Made by a program: the position numbers and the translations under genes. Below the pieces are notes generated by a model. That model made no database searches. It was not told where the DNA came from and was given only the letters and a program-made list of their open reading frames with translations. Of a DNA stretch of 44,054 nt, positions 29,162 through 38,756 are shown one piece after another. Source of the stretch: a virus. Location of the stretch: positions 1-44,054 of IMG/VR virus record IMGVR_UViG_3300047444_000134; one strand, 5' to 3'. How positions within the stretch are numbered: position 1 is the first letter of the stretch; each line of letters starts with the position of its first letter.

Positions 29162-29507
29162 TGGGGATGACCCTTTCTTGGTTGCGGAAGATTTCCGCAT
29201 ACCGGCTGTGAGAACTCAGGGGAAGCGTGTTCACCTGCATCATGATGCGCTCGGCTACACCATTCCCGCCGAGTGCCTTGTACGGCCGGAAGAAGTATTT
29301 GTCGAGTTCTTCCAGCTCGTCCCTCGTGACCCAGCCGCGCTCGATGTACGCGATGCCCAGCGTAGTGATTCGGTCGTAGGCCAGCCCCATGAGGAGCGCG
29401 GCGGTCCCACGGTTGTTCGAGCTTTTGTGCTGCAAATATGCCCAGAAGCCAGAACCGGCAAGGACCGAACACGCCGAAGTCAGCGCCAGCTGAATCCAGG
29501 AAACCAC
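29115..29507 (-). CDS. Membrane protein, possible second holin or lysis regulator, 130 aa
   Basis: GTG at 29507 (MVSWIQLALTSACSVLAGSG) 8 nt behind AAAGGA; the longer upstream frame overlaps the Fn3 gene and is not used. One N-terminal span (about 4-25), then a soluble part: AALLMGLAYDRITTLGIAYI, ERGWVTRDELEELDKYFFRP, YKALGGNGVAERIMMQVNTL. I recall proteins of this type next to holins in phages of Gram-positive bacteria. The 47-nt overlap with the holin start suggests linked expression. Confidence 0.68.
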   Translation of the reverse strand: MVSWIQLALTSACSVLAGSGFWAYLQHKSSNNRGTAALLMGLAYDRITTLGIAYIERGWVTRDELEELDKYFFRPYKALGGNGVAERIMMQVNTLPLSSHSRYAEIFRNQERVIPNVRVVSPRPEEPAAE

Positions 29508-29523
29508 GAAATATCCTTTCGAG

Positions 29524-30552
29524 CTAAGTGTTTGTCGTTCGCTTCCACACTCCTTGATCACGAACCCAAACTTCGGCCGGCTTCCACACTCCGCCGACTC
29601 GCACATAGGGCACTGCCGGTACCCATCCACCGAACGTCTGACCGCCGGGAAGAACCCAGTCAGGGTGATGGACGGGCTCTACGAATAGATATGCGCCGGC
29701 TACTGTGCTCCCGCTGTTGTACGGCGACCATGCGCTGTAACCAACAGAGTTCTGCGCTCTCACCCAGAAGTAGTAAGTGGTTCCTGGGGAGAGACTTGTG
29801 ATCGTTTGCGGCGAGCTCGCGGAGACGATGGTGGTCGGACCTGTCGTACTTGTTCCGTAACCGACTTGATACCCCGTCACTGTCGAGCCGTTGCCGCTGC
29901 TTGGCGACCACGAAATATCCATGGTCGTCTCGGTGGCGCTCGCGAGAAGTGGCTGAGACGGCGCGCTCGGTACGTTCGGCAGGGCCACGGTCGACATGGC
30001 CGAATATGGGCCCCAGCCGTCCGCGTTGTGGCATCGAGCCCAGAAGTTGTACGTCTTGCCGGGCGTCAGACCTGTGACGGTAGTCGACCCGTTCGAGGTA
30101 ACCGAAGTGGCTGGGGTTGTTGTCAGCGAATATGCGATCTGACGCGTGTCGATCGTCAATCCGCCGTTGGAACCATCCGTGAATTTGACGAGTACGGACG
30201 TTGCTTGCACGTTGCTGATGACGGGCTTGCTCGGGGCACCAGGAGCCGAGGACCGGTTCAAATATGCGCTGACCGCGCTCGGCCCACCCATGCCGGAGAT
30301 GCCAGTTGCAGTTGTGAGTCGGAACGTCACCGTTTGCGAAGTGGAGACGTTTACCGAGCCAACCCCGTACCAAGCACCTCCGGACGGATAGTTGATCGTC
30401 TTCGAGATCGTCGTACCGTTGGCTGTCCAGTTGAAGGACAGACCGTTGTACCAGTCGCTCGAATAGCCGGCCCTGAAGTAGAACTCGACCGTCGACCCGG
30501 TGTCCCGAAGTAGCAGCTCGCCCGAGCCAGATGGAGCTGTGTAGTCGGTCAT
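29524..30552 (-). CDS. Minor tail protein with two fibronectin type III domains
   Basis: 342 aa. N-terminal beta domain (about 1-100, TVEFYFRAGYSSDWYNGLSF), then Fn3 repeat 1 from about 105 (APGAPSKPVISNVQATSVLV ... LTPGKTYNFWARCHNADGWG) and Fn3 repeat 2 from about 192 (VPSAPSQPLLASATETTMDI ... LSPGTTYYFWVRAQNSVGYS). The C-terminal 55 residues contain the repeat-like YVRVGGVWKPAEVWVRDQGV. Fn3 domains on phage tails are thought to aid weak surface binding. Last gene of the tail block. Confidence 0.82.
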   Translation of the reverse strand: MTDYTAPSGSGELLLRDTGSTVEFYFRAGYSSDWYNGLSFNWTANGTTISKTINYPSGGAWYGVGSVNVSTSQTVTFRLTTATGISGMGGPSAVSAYLNRSSAPGAPSKPVISNVQATSVLVKFTDGSNGGLTIDTRQIAYSLTTTPATSVTSNGSTTVTGLTPGKTYNFWARCHNADGWGPYSAMSTVALPNVPSAPSQPLLASATETTMDISWSPSSGNGSTVTGYQVGYGTSTTGPTTIVSASSPQTITSLSPGTTYYFWVRAQNSVGYSAWSPYNSGSTVAGAYLFVEPVHHPDWVLPGGQTFGGWVPAVPYVRVGGVWKPAEVWVRDQGVWKRTTNT

Positions 30553-30560
30553 GTTGGTAC

Positions 30561-30800
30561 CTAGCTGATGATCTTGAAGTAGATGTCGCCGTCAGCCCCG
30601 CCGGTCGGTGCGGCCGTTCCCGAAGAAATGCCGCTGGCGGTACGGTAGCCGTTCTTCCCAACGGGGATCAGATTGAACACCACTGCGATGAGGTCACGCG
30701 TGCGGTTGATCTCGCGACCTCCCCAGCGAACACGACCCTCTTCGCCTGCGTCCGGAACGAACGGATACCCAGCGGCAACCGCCTGGTCTCCGACAGCCAT
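30561..30800 (-). CDS. Small tail-associated protein, 79 aa
   Basis: ATG behind AAGGAGGAACC. MAVGDQAVAAGYPFVPDAGE, GRVRWGGREINRTRDLIAVV, then ASGISSGTAAPTGGADGDIY, FKIIS. The ending APTGGxDGDIYFKI is common in phage tail-tip and fibre proteins of actinophages. Nearby genes encode Gp37-like and Fn3 proteins, so a tail-tip role is probable. Confidence 0.7.
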   Translation of the reverse strand: MAVGDQAVAAGYPFVPDAGEEGRVRWGGREINRTRDLIAVVFNLIPVGKNGYRTASGISSGTAAPTGGADGDIYFKIIS

Positions 30801-30809
30801 GGTTCCTCC

Positions 30810-31985
30810 TTAGGTTTGGTTGCTCCAGACACTTGTCGTGTCTGTGTCGAAGTCGATCCACTGCTTAGCCTGCTCCGAGAGCCAAGATCCAGTGTTGATG
30901 TAGGTGTTGAGTACGAGCGTCGGGTACTCGCGGTAGCCGTTGTTGTCTTCAACGAAGATTTGCTCAGTGACGCGCATGACGTTGGACACGCCGTCGATAT
31001 TCTGCATCTCAACGGTGTCGCCAAGGTTGTAGTCGACTCCGTACTTGTAGGAGCTGTACTGACTGATCTCACCGTCGAAGAGCTGACTCGTGCGGTATGC
31101 CGCCAGAGCCTGATACCCGCGCTGCATGAGAGCCGCGGTGACACTCGGCGTTGCTGTGCTGGTGATGTCGCTCGCGTTCACGACAAGCACGCGACGCTCG
31201 AACCCATCGACGGTCGTGTCGACGCCGGGTGCGTACACCTTCTGGAATCCAGCCGGCGAATATACGTACGCGACGTTCTTCGCTTTGGAGATATCTGCGA
31301 GTTCCTTGGTGTTCTGCAAGTTCCCGAGGTTCGGTCCGAATATGACCGGCGTGAGTGTGGTCTGCGACGTCGTTCGGTCGCTACCTGCGTACACCTCCCA
31401 GAACAGTTGGCCAGTCGAGTCCTGACGAAGCATCCGAAACCCAAGGTTCCAGGCACTCGCAATCTGAGTCTCGACGGAATATACGTCCGTCGGTGTGATG
31501 TCGACCGTGATCGGGTCTGTCGGCTCTGCGAGCGTAGACGTCGGCATGAAGGTGCCTTCGGTCACGCCCGGGATGATGTCCTCTGTGTCGAGTAGCCCCG
31601 CGATGCAAATATCGTGGAACACCGTACGCATGAGGTCGGCCGGCTTGTCGGTGAGCGTCCACTTTGGGGTGGTGGTCAGATCCCCGGCGACTGAATATGC
31701 GACTCGGTCTGTGAGGATTTTCTCGATCGAGTTGCCCTTGATGATGAGCGTCTTGATCCCGTCTGCGGTGACGTCGTCCTCGACGGACTCGATCCGCATG
31801 ACGTAGTTGGACCGGCTGCACGACACGTAAGTGTCCGGCGTGAACGCCGCTCGAGTTGATGGCGTTGACCAAATATCGAGTTGGAAGTCGCCGTAGACCT
31901 GCCACCGCTCGGTCCAGATAAGTGAGATAAACCTGTCGAACACGTATTGGCGTCGGAGAAGCGGGTCGAGGAGATACAGCTCCAC
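30810..31985 (-). CDS. Minor tail protein, siphovirus Gp37-like
   Basis: 391 aa, one base overlap with the distal tail gene. LDPLLRRQYVFDRFISLIWT, ERWQVYGDFQLDIWSTPSTR, YVMRIESVEDDVTADGIKTL, IIKGNSIEKILTDRVAY are the hallmark of the ReqiPepy6 Gp37-like tail proteins (PF14594). Later ADISKAKNVAYVYSPAG and YKYGVDYNLGDTVEMQNIDG, VSNVMRVTEQIFV complete the hub-like fold. Probably the baseplate hub. Density of the ATATTY oligonucleotide is notably high here. Confidence 0.85.
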   Translation of the reverse strand: MELYLLDPLLRRQYVFDRFISLIWTERWQVYGDFQLDIWSTPSTRAAFTPDTYVSCSRSNYVMRIESVEDDVTADGIKTLIIKGNSIEKILTDRVAYSVAGDLTTTPKWTLTDKPADLMRTVFHDICIAGLLDTEDIIPGVTEGTFMPTSTLAEPTDPITVDITPTDVYSVETQIASAWNLGFRMLRQDSTGQLFWEVYAGSDRTTSQTTLTPVIFGPNLGNLQNTKELADISKAKNVAYVYSPAGFQKVYAPGVDTTVDGFERRVLVVNASDITSTATPSVTAALMQRGYQALAAYRTSQLFDGEISQYSSYKYGVDYNLGDTVEMQNIDGVSNVMRVTEQIFVEDNNGYREYPTLVLNTYINTGSWLSEQAKQWIDFDTDTTSVWSNQT

Positions 31986-32821
31986 TACAGGCCTCCGAAG
32001 CGCTTGTTGTAGGTAATGGACGACGTGTTAGCCAGCCCCGTCGAGTAGACCCTGAGCCAGTTATCCCCAGGAGCGAAACGCGGCCAAGTGGCCTGCAGAG
32101 GGACTGCGTAGAGGAGCGAGGATATGACTCCGGACCGCATGAGGTTGATGTACTTGTTGCCCGGAACCGTACTGATGGTGACCGTATCGCCGGCGAGGAG
32201 AGACGCTTGGACGTCCATGGTGTAGGTGACCGAGTTCGCATCCGTGTAGTACAGAACGAACTCGCTGATGGCGTGTACCACATTCAGCGTGAACACGAAG
32301 CCGGTGTCGACAGTTCCCGCGTAAGGGAAATATGTCGCCGTCGAATCGGTCGTCAGCATCGTCGTGACAGTGACGGGCACGGGGTCGACGAAATCCGGGT
32401 CCATGCAGATGATGGAAATATCCACCACCGGCTCCTGGTTGAACATGGCGGAAAGACAAGACTCCACGTACCCGTAGATCTGATAGCCATCCTCGGACGC
32501 ATCGTCCGTGTCGTCCACGAAGAACTTCAGGTTGACGAGAGCCTTGGGGCTGAAGATGTTGTAGATCAGGTTTCGCAGACCTCGCACCGTGTTCACGGCA
32601 GGGTCAGGGTCGAGACCGACCTTGATGGTGATGTTGCGCGTGTCGCGACGGGCGGACTGGAATACGCCGCCGTCCTGGTTGGCGAACGCGGAAGACTGGA
32701 TCGTAGCCTTCACGGGGTCCAGCCCGGTGAACTCCTGGACGTAGAAGCCGCTAGAAGTGTCACCGAGCTGGAGCGTGAGGAGCCCGCCGCTAGGGTTGCG
32801 AGCCTCCATTTTGGTAAACAA
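31985..32821 (-). CDS. Distal tail protein (Dit-like)
   Basis: 278 aa from a TTG start at 32821 behind GAGAGG; the ATG at 32809 (MEARNPSGG) is the alternative. LTLQLGDTSSGFYVQEFTGL, DPVKATIQSSAFANQDGGVF, QSARRDTRNITIKVGLDPDP is typical of siphovirus Dit N-terminal domains. The C-terminal part reads CMDPDFVDPVP, FTLNVVHAISEFVLYYTDAN and NYNWLR-like GDNWLRVYSTG. It follows the tape measure and overlaps it by 32 nt, the normal Dit position. Confidence 0.82.
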   Translation of the reverse strand: MFTKMEARNPSGGLLTLQLGDTSSGFYVQEFTGLDPVKATIQSSAFANQDGGVFQSARRDTRNITIKVGLDPDPAVNTVRGLRNLIYNIFSPKALVNLKFFVDDTDDASEDGYQIYGYVESCLSAMFNQEPVVDISIICMDPDFVDPVPVTVTTMLTTDSTATYFPYAGTVDTGFVFTLNVVHAISEFVLYYTDANSVTYTMDVQASLLAGDTVTISTVPGNKYINLMRSGVISSLLYAVPLQATWPRFAPGDNWLRVYSTGLANTSSITYNKRFGGL

Positions 32822-35800
32822 GGTAACCTCTCGCTTGAGACAACTGGTTCTTGGTTTGGCGGTAAATATCCGCCGGAGCCAACGCCTTCGGCGAGTTGTT
32901 GTTCTGAACGAACGTAACCGCCGGCTTCACAGCTGGGGCGGTCTGAGCAGCAGCGATTGCCTGACCGGGAGCCGTGTAGGTCGCGGCGGCGTTCATGGCC
33001 TTGACGAACGAAGACTGCACCGACAGCGGCTGAGTTGCCAGCATGCTGCCGATCTGGGATGCACTCTTCTTGACCGAGGACAGGTCCAGCACCGGAGTGA
33101 TGGTTGGCTTCACGTCCATGTTCTTCGTCACGACGGTCGAAATATCCGTCAGAGACTTACTCAAGGAGTCGATAGCCTTCTGTCCAACAGCCGCAGCGGA
33201 CTTCTCGACGATACCGGACATTTCGTCCAGCCCCGCGGCAAGTCCCTGCGCGGAAAATCCGCCGACCTCTGCAAACACCTTCGACGGCGAGTGGATGCCC
33301 AGCTTCTTCTTGATGGCGTTGACCATCGCGTCAGCAAGAGCCTCCATCTGCTTCTCAAGTGCTGCCTGCTGCTTCTTGAGCCCGTCAACCAGACCCTGAG
33401 CTGAGTCGACAGCTGCCTGGTACAGGTCCTGAGATGCGGACTTGCCCAGAGCGGTTGCTGCCGTGTCCAGCTGAGCGTACTGGTCGTTGATCGTCTTGAC
33501 GCCACTCGCACCGGCGTCGAGCAACTGCTGTGCCATGGGGAGCGCAGCGATGCCCTCCGAGAGGAACTCCTTGTACGCCCCGTCGGACAAGCCTTCCTTG
33601 CGGAGGCGAGCCATGACGTTGGCGAATTCCTTGGTCTTCTCGATCTGCTGAGAAAGACCTGCCTCGTACGTTGCGAGCGTGGTCGATGCAGAGAACTGAG
33701 GGTCCTTGTTGAAGGCGTCAGTGATCTGCTTGTTGTAGTCGTCACGGGTCTTGATCGCATTGGCGAGTGTTTGGTTCGCCGCATTGAGTCGGGCCGTAAC
33801 GTCTGCGTACTTCTTGTCGACCGCATCGAGAGCGGCGTGCTGCTTGTTGAGGCCCTTGGTGACCTCGTCGTAGGCAGCGATCTCCTTCTTGTGCTCGGAC
33901 AGGAGCGTCGACAGTTCCTGCTTCGTTGCCGAGATCTCGGCCCGATTGCCGTGTCGCGCCCTCTCCAGCCGCTTGAGCTTCTGCTCGAGCGAGTTGATCT
34001 GGTTGTCGTTGCTGTTGATGGTGGTCGCGAGCTGATCGCGCAAGGACTGGAATGCCTTGTCGACGTCCTTCGCGTTACCGGTCGTGAGGCCCTTGTAGAA
34101 ACCCTCGTTGACCGACTGGCCGATCTTGATGAACTCCTTGGAGGGGGAGTTGATGCCGAGAGCCTTCTTTGCGGCGGAGATCGCCGAGTTGGCCACGTTC
34201 TTAGCGGCCTGGATGACGGAACCGAGCCCGCTCGCCAGACCCGTGACCATGCCCTCGATGATCGACGTCGCAAGGTTTCCACCAGCAGCACCCAACGCCT
34301 TCGAGTTACCCCGGATGGTCGCTGCGAGCTGATTGATGAAGTTGATGATCATGCTTGCGCCGGCCTGAAGAACTCGACCCATGTTGGCCGAGATCCCAGA
34401 AATGAACGCAACCACGACGTTCGTTGCGGCCGTGATCAGTGCCGGGAGCTTGCTGGCGATCCCGTTGAGGATGGCGATCATGATGTTGAACGCCGCAACC
34501 GTGAACTTCGGGGCATACTTCTGTAGAGCAGTGAGCATGTCCCCGATCATCGTAAAGAACAGGTTGATGATCTTGGGCGTTTCCTTGGCCACCGCGGAGA
34601 TCATGGAGTCGAGAATGACCTCGAGCGCCTTGACCAGACTTGGGCCGTCCTTAGAAAGGCTGTCGCCGACACCCTTGATCTCCTCCGACAAAGCCTTGAG
34701 CCCTGCAGCGAACAGCGCCACGCCGGAACCGGCCAAATATACGCCAGCGCCGACCAGAACGACCGCAGCACCGAACCCGAGAAGGCCCGGGACTGCAGCT
34801 TCCAGCAGAACTCCGCCGGCCGCGATGACGATGAAAGCGCCAGCGAGCAGAACGAGGTCCTTGGCAATGCCCTCCCAGGATATAGCCGCCATCCCTTGAA
34901 GCGCCGGAACCAAAGCTTGAAGCGCCTTGGAGACCACGTACAGCGCTGCAGCTCCGGGTAGAGCTTCGGGCATGATGGCCATCGCTCCTGCGATGATGAC
35001 CAGAGATCCGCCTAGCAGGATGAGGCTCTTGACGATTCCTTCCCAAGAGATCCCTCCCATTTTGGCGAGAGCATCCGCGATTTTCCCGAGAGAGGCGGCG
35101 ACGATGAAGATCGCAGCCGCGGAAAGCACGGAAGACGGAGGAAGTCCGTCAAGCGCAACCGCAATGGCCGCGAGAGCGATGCTCATCGACAGGAGACCCT
35201 TTGCGATCCCCTCCCACGAAATACTCGCCATCTTGGACATGGCGTTGGCGATCAGAAGCAGTGAGCCTGCCACAATCGCAACGCCGGCGGCCGAGATGAT
35301 GGAGGATGGCGGAATGGCCTTCAGCGCGAGCGCAAATACACCGAGACCGACGCCAATCGAGATGAGCCCCTTCGAGATCCCTTCCCAGGAAATTGCAGCG
35401 AAATCCTTGACCGCACTCGCGAGGATCTTGATTCCTGCCGCGATGAGGATGATGCCGGCACCCTGAATGAGACCGGCCTTGTTGGCGTCCGAGAACTTGG
35501 TGAAGAGGGTGAGACCCGCCAGTAGAGTTCCGACCCCAACGAGTCCCTTGGCGATGTTCTGCCAAGACATCCCAGCGAAGTCCTTGACGGCACTGACGAG
35601 GATCTTGATCGCCGTGGCGAGCGCAATCATGCCAGCACTCTGGAGGAGGCCAGCCTTGTTGGCGTCCGAGAACTTCGTGTACAGGGCCAGAGCGCCCAGA
35701 AGGGTGGCGACACCCGTGAGACCCTTGGAGATCCCTTCCCATGAGATCGCTGAGAAGTCCTTCACGGCGCTGACGAGGATCTTGATCGCCGTTGCCAGAA

Positions 35801-38360
35801 GGATGAGGCCCACACTTCGGATTGCGCCCGCGTTACTGGCATCCGCGAACTTGGTGAAGAGGATGAGCGTGCCGAGAATTCCGGCAAGACCAAGAAGGCC
35901 CTTAGCCAACCCGCTCCAGCCAAGACCAGACAGAGCCGAAACGGCGACCACAAGACCGCCGATGGCTCCGGCAATCTCGGTCAGACCGAACCCAGTGAGG
36001 ACGAGCCCCTTGGGGTTGCCGATGAGCTTGATTCCTCCGGCCAAGATGACCATGATCCCAGCAAGACCACTGAGGCCCTTACCGAGGTCGTTCCAGTTCA
36101 ACTTGGCCAGCTTCAGAACAGCCGAAGCGAGGATATCGATGGCTCCTGCGAAGAGAAGCAACGACGCCATCATGAACGGCAGCTTGATGAAGCCTGCGGT
36201 CCCAACGAACTTCTGGAACAAGATCAGAGAACCGATCAGTTGCCCCATCATCGCCGTGATTGCGGCACCGGAACGCTCAAGCTGTGCAGCGTTCAAACCG
36301 GCAATCTCATGCATCGCCAGAGCCAGAATGGCCACTGCGGCAGCGATCTCGAGAAGCGTTGCCGCTTGCAGCGTGGTCTGCATGGTCTTGAGCGTCTTCG
36401 TGAGTTGCTCGAACGGTTCGGTGAGCTGCTTGATCAGAGTAGCGGCAGGGTTACTTCCGCCTCGGCTCTGGAAGAAGTTCATGAACCTGGTCAGCGTCAC
36501 GAGGAAGCCGCCGGCCAAGAGCGTCTGGAGGAACGCGAGGATCGACCAGAATCCCTGACTCGTCGTGCTTCCGCCGGTTCCGAGGTTGTGGAAGAACCCC
36601 TTGACGGTATCGGTGATGCTCTTGATGGCGTTGCCCACGGGTCGTAGCACGGTGGCGATGGCGTTCCAGATGACTAGAGCGACATTACCCGCGGAGCTAA
36701 CTTTGCCCATAGCGTTGGCGGCGTCGTTGAGACCCTTGCTCGCTTTGTTGCCGTCGAACTTGCCGAAGAGTTCGCCGATCGCCTTTCCGAGATGCTCGAG
36801 GAGCTGAATCGGAATGGAGATGACGGCCGCGATGTCGGTGAAGAACTTAGTGAAGATCTGCGACTTGTTGATGGCCGCTTCGAGCTTGACGAGGAAGTCT
36901 CCGATGTTCGCGGTGAACTTCAGAATGCCGCCGGAGCCTTGTGAGACGTTTCCGACCAGGCCGAAGATTGCCTTGGCGAGTGCGGAGACGATGTCCCAGC
37001 CGATCTTGATGACGGCGAAGGCCCCTGCGAATGTGCGCTTGAGCTCATCGAGAGTTTGACCTCCCATTTTGAGCTTTTCCATGAAGTCTCTGAACGAGAC
37101 CGTCATGTCGTAGAGACCCTTGGCCGTCTCGGGCGGGAAGACCTCGCGGAAGGCCGCCTTGATCGTGCCGATGATCTGTCCGAGCGCCTTGAAGCCGGCG
37201 GTGAGGCCGTCGATCAGAGCTGTGCGCCCGCCAAGCTTCGACCAGCCCTCCAGAACGTTATTGAGTGCGTAGATCGGACCGGTGAGGGCGTTCTCCGCGA
37301 CGTTGTGGATGTTGCTGAACAGGTCTGTTGCCTGACCGATGTCGCCGAAGAGTGTTTTGAAGATAGCCGCGTAGGCCGTCCCCACTTCCTCCCTCAGCGC
37401 CTGGGTCAGCTGAGACATGGTCTTGATCTTGGTGGCAGACTGAAGCGCCGTCTGGCCCATCTGATAGATCTGCTCGGCCTGCTGCTTGGTGTAGCCCATC
37501 GCCTCGATCTGCTTCAGGCTCAGGTCCCCAGTGAACTGGGTCAGAGTCTTAGTCAGGATGTCGGAGGTGAGCCAGCCCTTCTGCAGGGACTCGCGGAAGC
37601 TACCGGCCTTCTTGATGATGCTGTCGATCGCGACACCGCTGTTTCGAGCGGTGTTGACGAGCGCTGTCTGGAACACCTTGCCGCCGAGACCTGCGTTGAC
37701 GACGGAGTTCCAGTCCTGGAGCTTGACCGACCCGGCCGCGATGGCCTGAGACAGCTGGTACATGGCTCCGGAAGCCTGCTCGGCAGAAGCTCCCGAGAGG
37801 GCTGCGAGGTTCGCGATGCCCTTGATCGAGGAGGTGGCCACGTCGAGCTTGACGCCGGCAGCGGTGAAGGTGCCGATGTTCTTGGCCATGTCGCTGAAGT
37901 TGTACACCGTCTGGTTGGCATACGTGTTCAGCTCAGCGAGAACCTTGTTGACCTGAGCCAGACCAGAAGCGCCCTTGAGACCAGTGTTGGCCATGATGGT
38001 TTGGACGGCGTTGATCTGAGTCTCGTAGTTGTGGAAACCCTCCATGATCGGGTCGATCGTGAACGACTTCACCATCTCGATGCCGGTGTCGACGATCTTG
38101 TTGGTGATGTGGCTCAGTGCTTCTATTCCGACCAGGGAAAGAGTTCTGAACTTGTTCGCGATGGAATCCACGCCGTTGGCGATGCCAGCGAGCGAGAATC
38201 CCTTAGCGGCGGCGCTGACGTTGTTCAGCCCGTCGGACGCACCCTTGAGCTTGAGGCCCTGATTGAGCTTATCCAGCGAACTGAGAGTGGAGGCGATGCC
38301 AGCCTCGAACTGCTTGTTGTCGAACTGCATCTGCACGATGCGCTGATCGATGCTGCTCAT
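32790..38360 (-). CDS. Tape measure protein
   Basis: 1856 aa from the ATG at 38360 (MSSIDQRIVQMQFDNKQFEA), overlapping the gp10-like stop by 4 nt. Its length sets tail length. N-terminal tape measure signature MQFDNKQFEAGIASTLSSLD and TGIEMVKSFTIDPIMEGFHN, ETQINAVQTIMANTG; several hydrophobic helices, a tandem repeat block (about 750-1160) and a C-terminal region with two copies of a KKxLGIxSPSKxFxxxG segment (KALGINSPSKEFIKIGQ and KKLGIHSPSKVFAEVGG). No peptidase domain was recognised. At roughly 0.15 nm per residue a tail near 280 nm would be expected. Confidence 0.93.
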   Translation of the reverse strand: MSSIDQRIVQMQFDNKQFEAGIASTLSSLDKLNQGLKLKGASDGLNNVSAAAKGFSLAGIANGVDSIANKFRTLSLVGIEALSHITNKIVDTGIEMVKSFTIDPIMEGFHNYETQINAVQTIMANTGLKGASGLAQVNKVLAELNTYANQTVYNFSDMAKNIGTFTAAGVKLDVATSSIKGIANLAALSGASAEQASGAMYQLSQAIAAGSVKLQDWNSVVNAGLGGKVFQTALVNTARNSGVAIDSIIKKAGSFRESLQKGWLTSDILTKTLTQFTGDLSLKQIEAMGYTKQQAEQIYQMGQTALQSATKIKTMSQLTQALREEVGTAYAAIFKTLFGDIGQATDLFSNIHNVAENALTGPIYALNNVLEGWSKLGGRTALIDGLTAGFKALGQIIGTIKAAFREVFPPETAKGLYDMTVSFRDFMEKLKMGGQTLDELKRTFAGAFAVIKIGWDIVSALAKAIFGLVGNVSQGSGGILKFTANIGDFLVKLEAAINKSQIFTKFFTDIAAVISIPIQLLEHLGKAIGELFGKFDGNKASKGLNDAANAMGKVSSAGNVALVIWNAIATVLRPVGNAIKSITDTVKGFFHNLGTGGSTTSQGFWSILAFLQTLLAGGFLVTLTRFMNFFQSRGGSNPAATLIKQLTEPFEQLTKTLKTMQTTLQAATLLEIAAAVAILALAMHEIAGLNAAQLERSGAAITAMMGQLIGSLILFQKFVGTAGFIKLPFMMASLLLFAGAIDILASAVLKLAKLNWNDLGKGLSGLAGIMVILAGGIKLIGNPKGLVLTGFGLTEIAGAIGGLVVAVSALSGLGWSGLAKGLLGLAGILGTLILFTKFADASNAGAIRSVGLILLATAIKILVSAVKDFSAISWEGISKGLTGVATLLGALALYTKFSDANKAGLLQSAGMIALATAIKILVSAVKDFAGMSWQNIAKGLVGVGTLLAGLTLFTKFSDANKAGLIQGAGIILIAAGIKILASAVKDFAAISWEGISKGLISIGVGLGVFALALKAIPPSSIISAAGVAIVAGSLLLIANAMSKMASISWEGIAKGLLSMSIALAAIAVALDGLPPSSVLSAAAIFIVAASLGKIADALAKMGGISWEGIVKSLILLGGSLVIIAGAMAIMPEALPGAAALYVVSKALQALVPALQGMAAISWEGIAKDLVLLAGAFIVIAAGGVLLEAAVPGLLGFGAAVVLVGAGVYLAGSGVALFAAGLKALSEEIKGVGDSLSKDGPSLVKALEVILDSMISAVAKETPKIINLFFTMIGDMLTALQKYAPKFTVAAFNIMIAILNGIASKLPALITAATNVVVAFISGISANMGRVLQAGASMIINFINQLAATIRGNSKALGAAGGNLATSIIEGMVTGLASGLGSVIQAAKNVANSAISAAKKALGINSPSKEFIKIGQSVNEGFYKGLTTGNAKDVDKAFQSLRDQLATTINSNDNQINSLEQKLKRLERARHGNRAEISATKQELSTLLSEHKKEIAAYDEVTKGLNKQHAALDAVDKKYADVTARLNAANQTLANAIKTRDDYNKQITDAFNKDPQFSASTTLATYEAGLSQQIEKTKEFANVMARLRKEGLSDGAYKEFLSEGIAALPMAQQLLDAGASGVKTINDQYAQLDTAATALGKSASQDLYQAAVDSAQGLVDGLKKQQAALEKQMEALADAMVNAIKKKLGIHSPSKVFAEVGGFSAQGLAAGLDEMSGIVEKSAAAVGQKAIDSLSKSLTDISTVVTKNMDVKPTITPVLDLSSVKKSASQIGSMLATQPLSVQSSFVKAMNAAATYTAPGQAIAAAQTAPAVKPAVTFVQNNNSPKALAPADIYRQTKNQLSQARGYLVYQNGGSQP
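34870..36110 (-). repeat. Tandem repeats of about 57 codons within the tape measure gene
   Basis: The phrase ISWEGIAKGL or a variant recurs about eight times at near 172-bp spacing (complementary positions near 34875, 35040, 35215, 35387, 35561, 35738, 35910, 36090). Central units (ILVSAVKDF, TKFSDANKAG) are similar enough to be recent duplications. Such repeats may allow tail length to change by unit gain or loss. Confidence 0.8.
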
Positions 38361-38737
38361 GCGGAGGTCACCGCCTTCCAAACCTTGTCTGCGATCTCAT
38401 CGAATATGGGCCTCATTGCCGGATTGATGTAATCCCGGCCTTGCACGTAGCCTCCGCCTCTTGTTCCGTGGCCGTACTGAAGCATGATGGCGACTGGGAA
38501 GCCGCTCTCTACGTCAGTATTGGTCCAATAGATGGAGTAAACGCCGTTGTTGGCGTGGACGTCATAGCCCCAAGAGCCGGCCGCCAACCCTGTACGGACT
38601 GGCGTGGCCGATTCGAGGGCCGCGACGCCTTCAGCACCGTACGCGTCGAGCATTGCGAGGATGTCGAGCTTCCTGACGTGCTCCAGGAATGCCTTTGTAC
38701 TCGCGAAGTCTCCGGTGACAGTGAATGTTACAGGCAT
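38357..38737 (-). CDS. HK97 gp10-like neck/tail completion protein
   Basis: 126 aa. FASTKAFLEHVRKLDILAML, GAEGVAALESATPVRTGLAA, GSWGYDVHANNG and AIMLQYGHGTRGGGYVQGRD, YINPAMRPIFDEIADKVW match the gp10 family of tail completion proteins. In HK97 this gene lies before the major tail protein; here it directly precedes the tape measure, which I also recall in some Gram-positive phages. The ribosome site overlaps a CTCCCATTTTGAC motif. Confidence 0.78.
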   Translation of the reverse strand: MPVTFTVTGDFASTKAFLEHVRKLDILAMLDAYGAEGVAALESATPVRTGLAAGSWGYDVHANNGVYSIYWTNTDVESGFPVAIMLQYGHGTRGGGYVQGRDYINPAMRPIFDEIADKVWKAVTSA

Positions 38738-38756
38738 CGCGGCCTCCCATTTTGAC

